This document shows positions 1-8,531 of a DNA stretch of 64,000 nucleotides, piece after piece (the stretch's first letter is position 1; every line of letters starts with the position of its first letter). A program made the position numbers and the translations under genes. The notes beneath the pieces are model-generated. The model was not told the DNA's origin, made no database searches, and saw only the letters and a list, made by a program, of their open reading frames with translations. This DNA comes from Thermodesulfobacteriota bacterium (GTDB lineage: Bacteria > Desulfobacterota_D > UBA1144 > Nemesobacterales > UBA2774): assembly GCA_035325995.1 (NCBI GenBank), contig DAOKYU010000004.1:124001-188000 (forward strand). Reading direction: 5' to 3'.

Positions 1-562
1 TGACTATACGCGGGAACCTCCGCTTCAGGGCTTCGAGTATCTCCCTCGTATCGTCCACGCTGAGCGTCGTCTGCGTGACGTAGGCGACCTTGTCCGGGTC
101 ATCGATCTCGAGGCCCTCGGCCTCTTCGACGGACTCGACGACCACGACCTGGGCCGGGGCCTCGCCGCTCGTGCCTATGACCTCGACGTGGTTCCTGTGC
201 CCTATCATGACTATCGTATAGCCGAGCTCGGCGTAGTTCCTGACTTCGTTATGCACCTTCGTGACGAGCGGGCATACGGCGTCCACGACCTCGAGCCCGC
301 CGTCGAGGGCCTCGTTCCACACGGCGGGGCTGACCCCGTGCGCGCTGAATATGACCTTCGCGCCCTCGTCGCTTATCTCGCTCAGCTCCTCGACGAACTT
401 GACCCCTTTTTGCTTCAGGGTCTCGACGACGCGCTTGTTGTGCACTATGGCGTGGCGGACGTATATCGGCGGGCCGTAGGTTTCGAGCGCACGCTCCACC
501 ATCTCTATGGCGCGGTCCACCCCGGCGCAGAACCCCCTCGGCTTGGCTACGATAACACGCAT
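1..562 (-). CDS. ispH: 4-hydroxy-3-methylbut-2-enyl diphosphate reductase (IspH/LytB), C-terminus cut by window edge
   Basis: Last enzyme of the MEP isoprenoid pathway; it reduces HMBPP to IPP and DMAPP with a [4Fe-4S] cluster. About 187 N-terminal residues are visible of a usual ~300. They include the opening FCAGV (Cys12), HAIVHN (His41), SAHGVSP (His75) and VDAVCPLV (Cys97). Cys12 and Cys97 are two of the three cluster ligands; the third would lie left of position 1. The ATG at 562-560 is preceded on the minus strand by an AAGGAGA ribosome site. The first gene on its upstream side, at 632, is also on the minus strand. The family call is secure; only the missing end is unknown. Confidence 0.96.
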   Translation of the reverse strand, partial: MRVIVAKPRGFCAGVDRAIEMVERALETYGPPIYVRHAIVHNKRVVETLKQKGVKFVEELSEISDEGAKVIFSAHGVSPAVWNEALDGGLEVVDAVCPLVTKVHNEVRNYAELGYTIVMIGHRNHVEVIGTSGEAPAQVVVVESVEEAEGLEIDDPDKVAYVTQTTLSVDDTREILEALKRRFPRIV

Positions 563-631
563 ACAAACTCTCCTTCCATAATAATACACGCTTCGGCGTG
601 CGGTTCATAACCCCCGCAGCCGCCGAAGCCG

Positions 632-1462
632 TCACGAGCTCAGATAGCCATCGACGAACGCGTAGAATTCCTCGCGGTTATCGAGCATGATCCAGTGGGA
701 AGGCATGCTGAATTCCCTGAGATCGAGCCCGTTCGCCGTGATGTATCCCTTGGTCGAATTCATGACGGGCCTCGCCCCTGCGCAGTAGACCCTCCTGACC
801 TTAAGGTCCCGGTAGGCTTCCGAGATCTCGTTGTTCCCGTCCTTGTCCTCGCCGGCAGCCCTGTCCACAAGCTCGGCGGCCGTCTTGGCGAAAGCCGCGG
901 GATCGCACTCGATGACGGAATCGTAGTACCTTATCGTCGAGGCGCTTTCGAAATCCTCCAAGGCGCGCTTCTTGAATCCCCCTTCGCGGAGCCAGTACCC
1001 GAACTTCGCCATATCGTAACCGCAATCCTTGAGCGCGTTCACGGCGTTCGAGGACTCGAGGAGCGTTTCCCGGGCTATGCACCCCTCGGCGTTGACGAGC
1101 TTTTTGATTATCCCGGTGCTGTCGTCCCTGCACATGTACGTTCCCAGAACGCCGCCGTACGAATGTCCGACCACGAAGACCTCGTCGAGCCCGAAATGCC
1201 CGATAAGCGCGAACATGATTTCCACCTGGTGCGGGAGGGAATAATTCGCATCCTTATCGGTCTCCACTTTCCGGCTTCTCCCGAAGCCGAGGAGGTCGGG
1301 GACGATAAGCGAGCGGTTCCTGAGCAAACCGAACGCGTCGAAGAAACATCTCCCGGATTCGCCGAGGCCGTGTATGAAAAGCACGGGCGGCCCTCCCCCG
1401 TCTTTTATCCTGTGCCTGACGAATATATCGAACCCCAGCAGGTTTATAGATTCAGCTTTCAC
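632..1462 (-). CDS. alpha/beta-hydrolase fold enzyme
   Basis: Alpha/beta hydrolase of unknown substrate, about 276 residues from the chosen GTG at 1462-1460. That GTG has a GGGAGG site five to ten bases upstream, whereas a longer reading from 1537 adds 25 residues of non-family sequence. Visible motifs are the oxyanion HGLGES (His31-Gly32), the nucleophile elbow GHSYGG with Ser101, and a late histidine in PSHWIM (about His256). The nearby Asp residues could complete the triad. Annotation beyond 'hydrolase' (esterase, epoxide hydrolase or C-C hydrolase) is not supported. It is transcribed away from the SDR at 1659, so the 1463-1658 interval should hold both promoters. Confidence 0.85.
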   Translation of the reverse strand: MKAESINLLGFDIFVRHRIKDGGGPPVLFIHGLGESGRCFFDAFGLLRNRSLIVPDLLGFGRSRKVETDKDANYSLPHQVEIMFALIGHFGLDEVFVVGHSYGGVLGTYMCRDDSTGIIKKLVNAEGCIARETLLESSNAVNALKDCGYDMAKFGYWLREGGFKKRALEDFESASTIRYYDSVIECDPAAFAKTAAELVDRAAGEDKDGNNEISEAYRDLKVRRVYCAGARPVMNSTKGYITANGLDLREFSMPSHWIMLDNREEFYAFVDGYLSS

Positions 1463-1658
1463 GACGTCACCTCCCTGTTCAGTCACGGTAGCGTGTATAG
1501 TCGGGTTAAACGGATGATTTGCCCTTCCGTTCCCCACGCTGTTATATTATGAATTGAGTCAACGGAATTCCCAGTCTTTCATTCAAAAATCCGGCATACG
1601 GGGTATGCGTTTAAAAGCTCATGCGCTGGCAAGGCAAATAGATGAAGAGGTGACCGAA

Positions 1659-2441
1659 ATGAGACTCAAGGATAAAGTAGCCATTATAACGGGCGGATCG
1701 TCCGGCATCGGGAAAGCGATAACACTCGGATACCTCCGCGAAGGCGCGAAGGTCGTTATCTCCGCATTGAGAGAGCCCCAGTGTGTGGAAACCGTAAAGG
1801 AAGCCGAGGCTTTCGGCGGCGAGGCGGCGTATTTTGTGATGGACGTCTCGGACCTCGGAAAGCACAAGGAGCTTATAGACTTCACCGTAGACAAATTCGG
1901 CAAGGCCGACATACTCGTCAACGACGCCGGATACGCACGGCGCGAGGGAATCTTCGACGTCACTCCGGAAGACTGGGACAAGATGATGGACATAAATTTA
2001 AAGAGCGTCTTCTTTCTGTCGCAGGCCTTTGCGAAACAGGTAATCAGCCAGGGGGCTTCGGGAAGGATAATAAACATAGGCTCGGTCGCGGGGGCGATGG
2101 ACATGCACCCGATATCGATAGCCTATCACGCCGCCAAGAGCGCCGTCATGCAGCTTACGAGGGTCATGGCGGTGGACCTCGCGCTGAACAATATCACAGT
2201 GAACTGCATCGGGCCCGGCTCGACGATAACGCCGCTGTCCACATCCGCCAATCCCGAGTACGACGAATACATGACGAGCGGCATACCCGAGGGGAGACGC
2301 GGTCAGCCCGAGGACATGGTGCCCCCGGCCGTGATGTTCGCTACGGACGAGGCCGCGTACATTACGGGGCAGACTATATTCGTCGAGGGGGGTGCAATGT
2401 CGATTTATCTCGGAAAGTCCGAGCCCGGTTTCAAGACCTAG
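1659..2441 (+). CDS. short-chain dehydrogenase/reductase
   Basis: Classical NAD(P)-dependent SDR of 260 residues. It shows the cofactor loop TGGSSGIG near residue 12, a VNDAG variant of the usual NNAG, a serine in NIGSVAG and the YHAAK catalytic Tyr/Lys. The ATG at 1659 is chosen because it carries GAGG eight bases upstream and gives the usual SDR opening (MRLKDKVAIITGG). A longer reading from 1554 has no such support. The substrate is unknown. Its stop codon shares the palindrome CTAG with the stop of the convergent kinase-like gene. Confidence 0.88.
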   Translation: MRLKDKVAIITGGSSGIGKAITLGYLREGAKVVISALREPQCVETVKEAEAFGGEAAYFVMDVSDLGKHKELIDFTVDKFGKADILVNDAGYARREGIFDVTPEDWDKMMDINLKSVFFLSQAFAKQVISQGASGRIINIGSVAGAMDMHPISIAYHAAKSAVMQLTRVMAVDLALNNITVNCIGPGSTITPLSTSANPEYDEYMTSGIPEGRRGQPEDMVPPAVMFATDEAAYITGQTIFVEGGAMSIYLGKSEPGFKT

Positions 2442-3067
2442 GGGATCGGGTCCGGGCGGAGGAGGAAGTCGGCTTTCTCCCTGTGCTCGGCGGCGTAGTC
2501 GAGGTAGCCGTCGAAAAACGCCTTTTTCTTTACGAGCCAGTCCTCGCGGGTCATGTGGCGCACCGACTCGTCCCTCGGCTCGGCCCTCCCGAGGGCGACG
2601 TCAGGCGGGACGTCCACGAACACCCTGAAGTCAACGTACCGGCCGAGCTCGCCGTCGAAGGAGAAGAGCCCTTCGAGTATGAAATACCTGCACCCGGACG
2701 GGTCCAGGGTGAGGCTCCCTTCGAGAAGGCCGTTTTCGTTCCTGTAGAGCCCCGTGAGCTCGACGGCTTTCCCGCTTTTAACGGACCTGAGGGCGTCCCT
2801 CACCTTATCTATGTCGTACCAGCGGCGGAGATCGACGTCCCCCGCCCTCGCCCTCTCCTCCCATTCGTGGCGGCAGATACAGACGAAGAGGTCCATCGCG
2901 AGAAGAAGCGAGTGCGGTGACAGAGCCTCCCTCAGCTTCTCTCCGAAGTAGCTCTTGCCGCTTCCGATAGAGCCGTCGACGGCGATTACGGCGGGAAAAT
3001 CACCCGCCCGCTCGACAATCCTGTTCGCAATGTCCTTGAGGTCGATACGGCAATTATAATGCGTCAA
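2438..3067 (-). CDS. P-loop kinase-like protein (uridine kinase family-like)
   Basis: P-loop NTPase of 209 residues with Walker A GSIGSGKS near residues 32-39 and a possible lid arginine stretch (GRAEPRDESVRHMTREDW). The fold resembles uridine kinase and phosphoribulokinase-like proteins; the phosphate acceptor is not evident. It starts at TTG (3067-3065), which overlaps the TGA of the TauE gene as TTGA, indicating translational coupling. The pairing with a TauE/SafE-type membrane protein is the only functional hint. It ends convergently with the SDR, sharing a CTAG stop palindrome. Confidence 0.75.
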   Translation of the reverse strand: MTHYNCRIDLKDIANRIVERAGDFPAVIAVDGSIGSGKSYFGEKLREALSPHSLLLAMDLFVCICRHEWEERARAGDVDLRRWYDIDKVRDALRSVKSGKAVELTGLYRNENGLLEGSLTLDPSGCRYFILEGLFSFDGELGRYVDFRVFVDVPPDVALGRAEPRDESVRHMTREDWLVKKKAFFDGYLDYAAEHREKADFLLRPDPIP

Positions 3068-3810
3068 AACACCCCGAGCAACTTGAGCGCAATGATGAAT
3101 ATAGCGACCACCATTATGCGCCTGATGACCTTTTCACCGCCCTTGACCGAATATCTCGCCGCCCACCATCCGCCGAGCCCGTTCCCGGCCGCGAGCGTAA
3201 GGCCGAGGACCCAGTTAACGTTGCCCGTCCAGATGAATATTATGAGCGCCGGTATGGTGAACACCATCGTAAGGAACATCTTGTGCATGTTCACGTAGAC
3301 GAGGTTCATCCTCATGAGATGATAGAGCGCGGCCATAATGAGAAACCCGACGCCGACCTGTATGAACCCGCCGTAAAACCCGACGGCAAGCATGGCCGGG
3401 TAAACGAGCCACGTGTTCCTCTCGACGAGGGCATCTGCGCTCAGTTTCTTCTGGGGTATGAGCATCGTGATTATGATTCCTATCATGACGACGCCCAGTA
3501 TGCGGTCGAACCAATCGTTACTGATATTGACGGCGACGAGCGCGCCGACGACGGCCCCCGGTATCGTGAAAGCCGCCAGCTTAAGGCTCTTCTCAAGTGC
3601 CGAGACCTTTTCGTTCCGGAAGGAGAGCGTGGCTAGTATGCTCTGGACGAGTATGCCGACGCGGTTCGTGCCGTTCGCGGCGGCGCTGTCGAGGCCGATG
3701 AATATGAGAGCGGGAAGCGTCAGGCTGGAGCCTCCCCCCGCCATGACGTTTATAACTCCCGACAGGACGCCTACTCCGAAGAGAATCAGAATTTCCAGGT
3801 ACTCAGGCAT
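3064..3810 (-). CDS. TauE/SafE family membrane permease
   Basis: Polytopic inner-membrane protein of about 248 residues in the sulfite/organosulfonate exporter family. The opening GVINVMAGGGSSLTLPAL is typical of TauE/SafE, and alternating hydrophobic segments run the full length. The ATG at 3810 is preferred. A longer reading reaches 3879, but a good promoter at 3866-3893 places the likely transcript start near 3859, downstream of that ATG. An ATG at 3840 is also possible. The substrate (sulfite, sulfoacetate or other anion) cannot be told. It is coupled to the downstream kinase-like gene by a TTGA overlap. Confidence 0.82.
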   Translation of the reverse strand: MPEYLEILILFGVGVLSGVINVMAGGGSSLTLPALIFIGLDSAAANGTNRVGILVQSILATLSFRNEKVSALEKSLKLAAFTIPGAVVGALVAVNISNDWFDRILGVVMIGIIITMLIPQKKLSADALVERNTWLVYPAMLAVGFYGGFIQVGVGFLIMAALYHLMRMNLVYVNMHKMFLTMVFTIPALIIFIWTGNVNWVLGLTLAAGNGLGGWWAARYSVKGGEKVIRRIMVVAIFIIALKLLGVF

Positions 3811-3865
3811 AAATACCGCGCATTCGAACTGCCCGGGCATGGGCGGGAACATACGAAATCGATTT

Positions 3866-3893
3866 AGTATAAACGTCATTTATCGATTGACAA
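3866..3893 (-). promoter_or_regulatory. sigma-70-like promoter for the TauE gene
   Basis: On the minus strand, TTGTCA (3893-3888) and TATACT (3871-3866) are separated by 16 bases; each matches the consensus in five of six positions. The predicted start near 3859 excludes the ATG at 3879 as translation start of the TauE gene. Confidence 0.55.
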
Positions 3894-3916
3894 AACGCCG
3901 CCCCGGGGGAGATAAT
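3887..3916 (+). promoter_or_regulatory. possible divergent promoter for the purine permease
   Basis: On the plus strand TTGACA (3887-3892), 18 bases, then GATAAT (3911-3916). The -35 box overlaps the -35 of the opposite promoter by five bases. If it is used, transcription starts near 3922, past the first ATG of the permease (3915), and favours the internal ATG at 3954. Confidence 0.35.
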
Positions 3917-5273
3917 GTCAGCGGATATTTCACTCGGTACGAAACCCGCCAAGATGATAGAAAGACTATTCGGACTGAAAGAGAACGGGACGACCCCCGG
4001 ACGAGAGATTACGGCAGGGCTGACGACGTTCATGACCATGTCGTACATCATCTTCGTCCAGCCCGCCGTGCTGGGCGCGGCCGGGATGGACCCGGGCGCG
4101 GTAATGGTGGCGACGTGCCTCGCAAGCGCCGCCGGGACCCTGCTGATGGCGTTCCTGGCGAACTACCCTATAGCCATGGCCCCCGCGATGGGGCACAACT
4201 TCTACTTCACGTACATAGTCGTCCTTACCCTCGGCTATTCGTGGCAGGAGGCGCTCGGGGCCGTGTTCGTCGCCGGTCTTATATTCATACTGCTTTCGAC
4301 CGTCGGGCTCCGGGAGACGCTGATGAACGTCCTCCCCGGGTGCCTCAAGAACGGCATTCCCGTCGGCATCGGCCTTTTGATAACGCTCGTCGGCCTCGAA
4401 TGGTCGGGCATAGTCGCCGCGCACCCGGTGACTTACGTCACGCTCGGGAAGCTGAAATCGACGCCGACCCTCGTGTCGATACTGGGCCTCGTCGTAATGG
4501 CCTCACTCCTCGCGCTCAAAGTAAGGGGCGCCGTCCTCATCGGCATACTCGCGACGGCCGCGGCGGGACTCGCATTCGGAGTAATTGAATTCGGCGGCGT
4601 CGCGGCCGCGCCCCCGTCCCTCGACCCGACCCTGTTCAAGCTCGCCATACCCAACGTCTTTAAGGACCCGCATCTGATAACCGTCATATTCGTGTTTCTT
4701 TTCCTCGATATGTTCGACACCATCGGGACGCTCATAGGTGTAAGCCAGCAGGGAGGGCTCATGAAGGACGGGAAGCTCCCGAGGGCAAGGCAGGCTCTCC
4801 TGTCGGATGCGATTGCGACGTCGAGCGGCGCGCTCCTGGGGACGTCTACAGTGACGAGCTACGTGGAGAGCGCGGCAGGCATATCCGCCGGCGGGCGGAC
4901 GGGGCTTACGGGCATAGTCGTAGCGGCGCTCTTCGTACTGTCCATATTCCTGAGCCCTCTCGTTCACACGATAGGCGCGGGAATAGACGTGGACGGCGTC
5001 ACCCTTTACCCGGTCATAGCGCCCGCGCTCATAATCGTCGGCAGCATGATGTTCAGAAACGTCATTCACGTCGAGTGGGAAGACTACACCGAATCGATCC
5101 CTGCATTCCTCACACTCATAATGATGCCGCTTACCTTCAGCATCACCGAGGGCATCTCGTTCGGCGTCATCTCGTACGTGCTCTTAAAGCTCCTGAGCGG
5201 CAAGGGAAAGAAGGTGCACTGGCTCGTATACCTCTTCGCCGTCCTCTTCGTCGCCCGGTATATATGGCTTTAA
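3915..5273 (+). CDS. NCS2 family purine (adenine/guanine/hypoxanthine-type) permease
   Basis: Inner-membrane purine/H+ symporter of the AzgA-like branch, 452 residues from the first ATG. The characteristic opening ERLFGLKENGTTPGREI, then GLTTFMTMSYIIFVQP and the NCS2 segment AMAPAMGHNFYF, are all present, followed by many hydrophobic segments up to the C-terminus. The start is uncertain. ATG 3915 has GGGGGAG only three bases away, while ATG 3954 coincides with the usual family start and fits the candidate promoter, but lacks a clear ribosome site. It faces away from the TauE gene. Confidence 0.88.
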   Translation: MSADISLGTKPAKMIERLFGLKENGTTPGREITAGLTTFMTMSYIIFVQPAVLGAAGMDPGAVMVATCLASAAGTLLMAFLANYPIAMAPAMGHNFYFTYIVVLTLGYSWQEALGAVFVAGLIFILLSTVGLRETLMNVLPGCLKNGIPVGIGLLITLVGLEWSGIVAAHPVTYVTLGKLKSTPTLVSILGLVVMASLLALKVRGAVLIGILATAAAGLAFGVIEFGGVAAAPPSLDPTLFKLAIPNVFKDPHLITVIFVFLFLDMFDTIGTLIGVSQQGGLMKDGKLPRARQALLSDAIATSSGALLGTSTVTSYVESAAGISAGGRTGLTGIVVAALFVLSIFLSPLVHTIGAGIDVDGVTLYPVIAPALIIVGSMMFRNVIHVEWEDYTESIPAFLTLIMMPLTFSITEGISFGVISYVLLKLLSGKGKKVHWLVYLFAVLFVARYIWL

Positions 5274-5313
5274 GTAGCGGCAGAGCCGCCCGCCCGTCCG
5301 CGTCCGAAAATAT

Positions 5314-5345
5314 TGTTCAGAACATATTAAGACGAGTTGTATAAT
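5314..5345 (+). promoter_or_regulatory. promoter with inverted repeat in front of aguB
   Basis: A consensus -10 TATAAT lies at 5340-5345 with a TTCAGA -35-like box 18 bases upstream (5316-5321). The perfect inverted repeat TGTTC-A-GAACA (5314-5324) covers that -35 box and is well placed for a repressor. Confidence 0.5.
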
Positions 5346-5370
5346 CCCCGCGTTTCCATACAATTACAGT

Positions 5371-6291
5371 GTGAAGAAAGTTAAGATAGGACTCATCCAG
5401 ACGAAGGTCTCTGACGACGTCCGGAAGAATGTCGAGAAGACCGCCGGGATGATAGAAGAGGCGGCCAAGGCGGGGGCGGAGATAATAGCCCTACAGGAGC
5501 TCTTTCAGACTCCGTATTTCCCGCAGCGGGAGAACCTGAAAAAGGACGACTACGCCGAGGAAGCAGGCGGCTACGCGGTCTCCAAGATGAAAAAGGCCGC
5601 TGCGGAGCTGGGCGTAACTATCGTTGTTCCGTTTTACGAAAAGAAGGACGGGAAGTACTTCAACACGGCGGCAGTGATAGGCAAGAACGGCAGGCTCGCC
5701 GGACGGTACCACAAGATTCACATTCCCCACGACCCCGGCTTTTACGAGAAGGAATACTTCGAAGAGGGACAGGGTGGTTACTCCGTATTCAAGTCTGGCA
5801 ACGTGAAGTTCGCGGTGCTGATTTGCTACGACCAGTGGTTCCCCGAGGCCGCCCGCATGGCGAGGCTCGCCGGGGCCGAGATAATCTTCTACCCGACCGC
5901 CATAGGGAGGATCGTCGGGTACGACGAGGAAGGCGACTGGCACGACGCGTGGGAGACTGTGCAGAGGGGGCACGCCATAGCCAACAGCGTCTACGTCGCC
6001 GCCATTAACCGCGTCGGTCAGGAAGGCAGGATGAGGTTCTGGGGCAGGTCCTTCATATCGGACCCGTTCGGGAAGGTCATAAAGCGCGGCTCCGGCACGA
6101 AAGAGGAAATAATCACGGCAGAGCTCGACCTCGAAAGGAACGACTTCTACGCCGAAGGCTGGGGATTCCTCAGGAACCGAAGGCCCGATACCTACAAGGG
6201 CCTTACGACGGGAAAGCTCGTCAAGAAATCGAAGAAGCTCGAAAACGTCGCGCACTATGAAGACATGAAAAAGGCGCTCAGGCAGAAGTAA
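5371..6291 (+). CDS. aguB: N-carbamoylputrescine amidase
   Basis: Nitrilase-superfamily amidase, 306 residues; it converts N-carbamoylputrescine to putrescine, CO2 and ammonia. The Glu-Lys-Cys triad is visible at Glu43 (LQELFQ), Lys115 (GRYHKIHIP) and Cys152 (ICYDQWFPEAAR), the last being the AguB-type signature. It starts at GTG 5371 with no strong Shine-Dalgarno and a short leader behind the 5340 promoter. The next gene, aguA, begins seven bases after the stop and supplies its substrate, which makes the assignment firm. Confidence 0.95.
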   Translation: MKKVKIGLIQTKVSDDVRKNVEKTAGMIEEAAKAGAEIIALQELFQTPYFPQRENLKKDDYAEEAGGYAVSKMKKAAAELGVTIVVPFYEKKDGKYFNTAAVIGKNGRLAGRYHKIHIPHDPGFYEKEYFEEGQGGYSVFKSGNVKFAVLICYDQWFPEAARMARLAGAEIIFYPTAIGRIVGYDEEGDWHDAWETVQRGHAIANSVYVAAINRVGQEGRMRFWGRSFISDPFGKVIKRGSGTKEEIITAELDLERNDFYAEGWGFLRNRRPDTYKGLTTGKLVKKSKKLENVAHYEDMKKALRQK

Positions 6292-6298
6292 ATCCAAC

Positions 6299-7327
6299 AT
6301 GAACGAGAAGAACCGGAATTACACGATGCCCGCCGAATGGGAGCCTCACGAAGCCGTGTGGCTCGCGTGGCCCTACGACGAGATCACATTCCCCGACAGA
6401 GTGGAAGATGCAGAGGATACGTTCGTCGAAATAATAAAGGCGCTCGAAGGAAGCGAGAGGGTCGAGCTCCTCGTCCTCGACGATGAGATGAAGGAGAGGG
6501 TCCGGGAGAAGCTCGCATCGGGCGGCGTCGGGGACGATGCCGTCGAATTCCGCGCGACGGACTACGCCGACGTATGGCTCAGGGACACCGGGCCTGTTTT
6601 CGTAAGGGACGGTCGAGGCAGGAAGATTATAACGAAGTGGATATTCAACGCGTGGGGAGACAAGTTCCCCGAGCTTTTAAAGGACGGTGAGATTCCCGGG
6701 AAGATATCGCGGTGGAAAGACCTTCCGCTCGTAAAAGCCGACGCCGTAGTCGAGGGGGGTGCGATAGACGTAAACGGCGCCGGCGTGTGCCTCACGACGG
6801 AGCAGTGCCTCCTTAACGAAAACAGGAACCCCGGGATGACAAAGGGAAACATAGAGAGATTTCTCGGGGATTTCCTCGGGGTCAGGAAAACGATATGGCT
6901 CGGTGACGGGCTTCTCAACGACCACACCGACGGGCACATAGACGAGATAGCCCGCTTCGTCTCGCGTGACACCATAGTCTGCGCTTTCGAGGACGACGAG
7001 GACGACGAGAACTACGCGGCGCTTCGGGTGAACTACGAGATACTGTCGGACGCGACCGGCCTCGACGGGAAGCCCTTCGATATAATAAAGCTGCCGATGC
7101 CGCACGTAAGATACGATGACGGCGAAAAGGCCCCCGTCTCGTATACCAATTTTTACATAGGCAACACTGTCGTGCTCGCGCCCGTATTTAACGACGAGAA
7201 CGATAGTCATGCGCTTCGGATACTGGCGAAATGCTTCCCCGGGCGGAAGCTCGTCCCCATCGACTGCAGCGATATTATTTACGGCGGCGGGGCGATCCAC
7301 TGCATGACGCAGCAGGAGCCCCTTTAG
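6299..7327 (+). CDS. aguA: agmatine deiminase
   Basis: Peptidyl-arginine-deiminase-type enzyme, 342 residues; it hydrolyses agmatine to N-carbamoylputrescine and ammonia. The family landmarks are WLRDTGP, VEGGAID, the DHTDGHID histidine/aspartate block and the catalytic cysteine in GGAIHCMTQQEP (Cys335, eight residues from the end). It follows aguB by seven bases with no own ribosome site, so it probably depends on coupling. Together the two genes give the arginine decarboxylase-agmatine route to putrescine; the decarboxylase itself is not in this window. Confidence 0.96.
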   Translation: MNEKNRNYTMPAEWEPHEAVWLAWPYDEITFPDRVEDAEDTFVEIIKALEGSERVELLVLDDEMKERVREKLASGGVGDDAVEFRATDYADVWLRDTGPVFVRDGRGRKIITKWIFNAWGDKFPELLKDGEIPGKISRWKDLPLVKADAVVEGGAIDVNGAGVCLTTEQCLLNENRNPGMTKGNIERFLGDFLGVRKTIWLGDGLLNDHTDGHIDEIARFVSRDTIVCAFEDDEDDENYAALRVNYEILSDATGLDGKPFDIIKLPMPHVRYDDGEKAPVSYTNFYIGNTVVLAPVFNDENDSHALRILAKCFPGRKLVPIDCSDIIYGGGAIHCMTQQEPL

Positions 7328-7339
7328 CTTTGACTTCAT

Positions 7340-7416
7340 TGGAACCGGTTATAAAATTAGTTGAGGCCTGAAACGGCCCGTTTTTTAACACATTTCACTA
7401 AAAAAACCAAGCCCGT
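7340..7416 (+). terminator. weak candidate terminator after aguA
   Basis: A GGCC-(6)-GGCC hairpin is followed by CG and six T residues near 7363-7387. The stem is only four pairs, so readthrough into the DHS-like gene is plausible. Confidence 0.3.
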
Positions 7417-7487
7417 CCGGCGCTGCGAATAACACAGGCGGGGCAGAACACCCCGGAGCCGGAGAGGAGAATAAGGAGAGCGGCAAA

Positions 7488-8510
7488 ATGCCCAAGGTCA
7501 CGAAAAAGCAGCTTCTGAAAGAAACGATAAAACACATAGACATCAAAAAGATAGACGGCAAAAAGATAATCGATGCCTACCGCGGGATGTCGTTCTCCTC
7601 GCGCGACACGGCAAGGGCCGCCGACATATTCAACATGAACCTCGCCGACAGGAACGCCTCCGTATGGCTGACGCTTGCGGGCTCGACGTCCGCCGGCGGA
7701 TGCATGCAGGTCTACGCCGACATGGTAAGGCTGAACATGATAGACGTCATCGTCGCCACCGGAGCGTCGATCGTAGACATGGACTTCTTCGAGGCCCTTG
7801 GCTTCAAACACTACGTCGGCACTCCGTTCATAGACGACGGCATGCTGAGGTCCCTCTACATCGACCGCATATACGACACCTTCATCGACGAGGAAGAGCT
7901 CCAGGAATGCGACAAAACGATTGCCAAGATCGCCGACTCGCTCGAACACCGCCCCTACTCCTCCCGCGAGTTCATACGCGAGATGGGCAAATGGCTCACG
8001 AAGAACGCGAAGAACAAGAACTCCCTCATACAGGCCGCGTACGAGCACAACGTTCCGATATTCTGCCCGGCGTTTTCGGATTCTTCGGCGGGGTTCGGGC
8101 TCGTCTACCACCAGTGGCACAACCCCGACTCGCACGTCTCCATCGACAGCGTGAAGGACTTCCTCGAGCTCACGAAGATAAAAATGGCCTCGAAGGAAAG
8201 CGGGCTATTCATGGTCGGCGGCGGCGTGCCGAAGAACTTCGCGCAGGACACCGTCGTTGCGGCGGAGGTGCTGGGGAAGGACGTGCCGGTCCACAAGTAT
8301 GCCGTTCAGATCACCGTCGCCGACGTCAGGGACGGAGCCTGCAGCTCCTCGACGCTAAAGGAAGCTTCCTCCTGGGGCAAGGTGAGCACCGTGTACGAGC
8401 AGATGGTCTACGCCGAGGCGACGACCGTCGTGCCGCTCATCGTCGCGAACGCCTACCAGACCGGGAAATGGAAAAAGAGGAAGGCGAGAAACTTCTCGAA
8501 GATGCTTTAA
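7488..8510 (+). CDS. deoxyhypusine synthase-like protein (possible homospermidine/spermidine-type aminobutyltransferase)
   Basis: Member of the deoxyhypusine synthase (DHS) family, 340 residues, with an AAGGAGAG ribosome site. Eukaryotic and archaeal DHS moves an aminobutyl group from spermidine to eIF5A. Bacteria lack that substrate, and bacterial DHS-like proteins have been linked to homospermidine synthesis from putrescine. The catalytic lysine context survives as SSWGKV (Lys298). The region that in DHS reads SDSGA is altered here to GACSSST, so donor or acceptor choice may differ. NAD-binding-type segments GSTSAGG and VATGAS are present. Its place downstream of aguB-aguA supports a polyamine role; the exact product is unresolved. 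Confidence 0.82.
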   Translation: MPKVTKKQLLKETIKHIDIKKIDGKKIIDAYRGMSFSSRDTARAADIFNMNLADRNASVWLTLAGSTSAGGCMQVYADMVRLNMIDVIVATGASIVDMDFFEALGFKHYVGTPFIDDGMLRSLYIDRIYDTFIDEEELQECDKTIAKIADSLEHRPYSSREFIREMGKWLTKNAKNKNSLIQAAYEHNVPIFCPAFSDSSAGFGLVYHQWHNPDSHVSIDSVKDFLELTKIKMASKESGLFMVGGGVPKNFAQDTVVAAEVLGKDVPVHKYAVQITVADVRDGACSSSTLKEASSWGKVSTVYEQMVYAEATTVVPLIVANAYQTGKWKKRKARNFSKML

Positions 8511-8531
8511 TGTTTTAAACGACAGGGGCGC

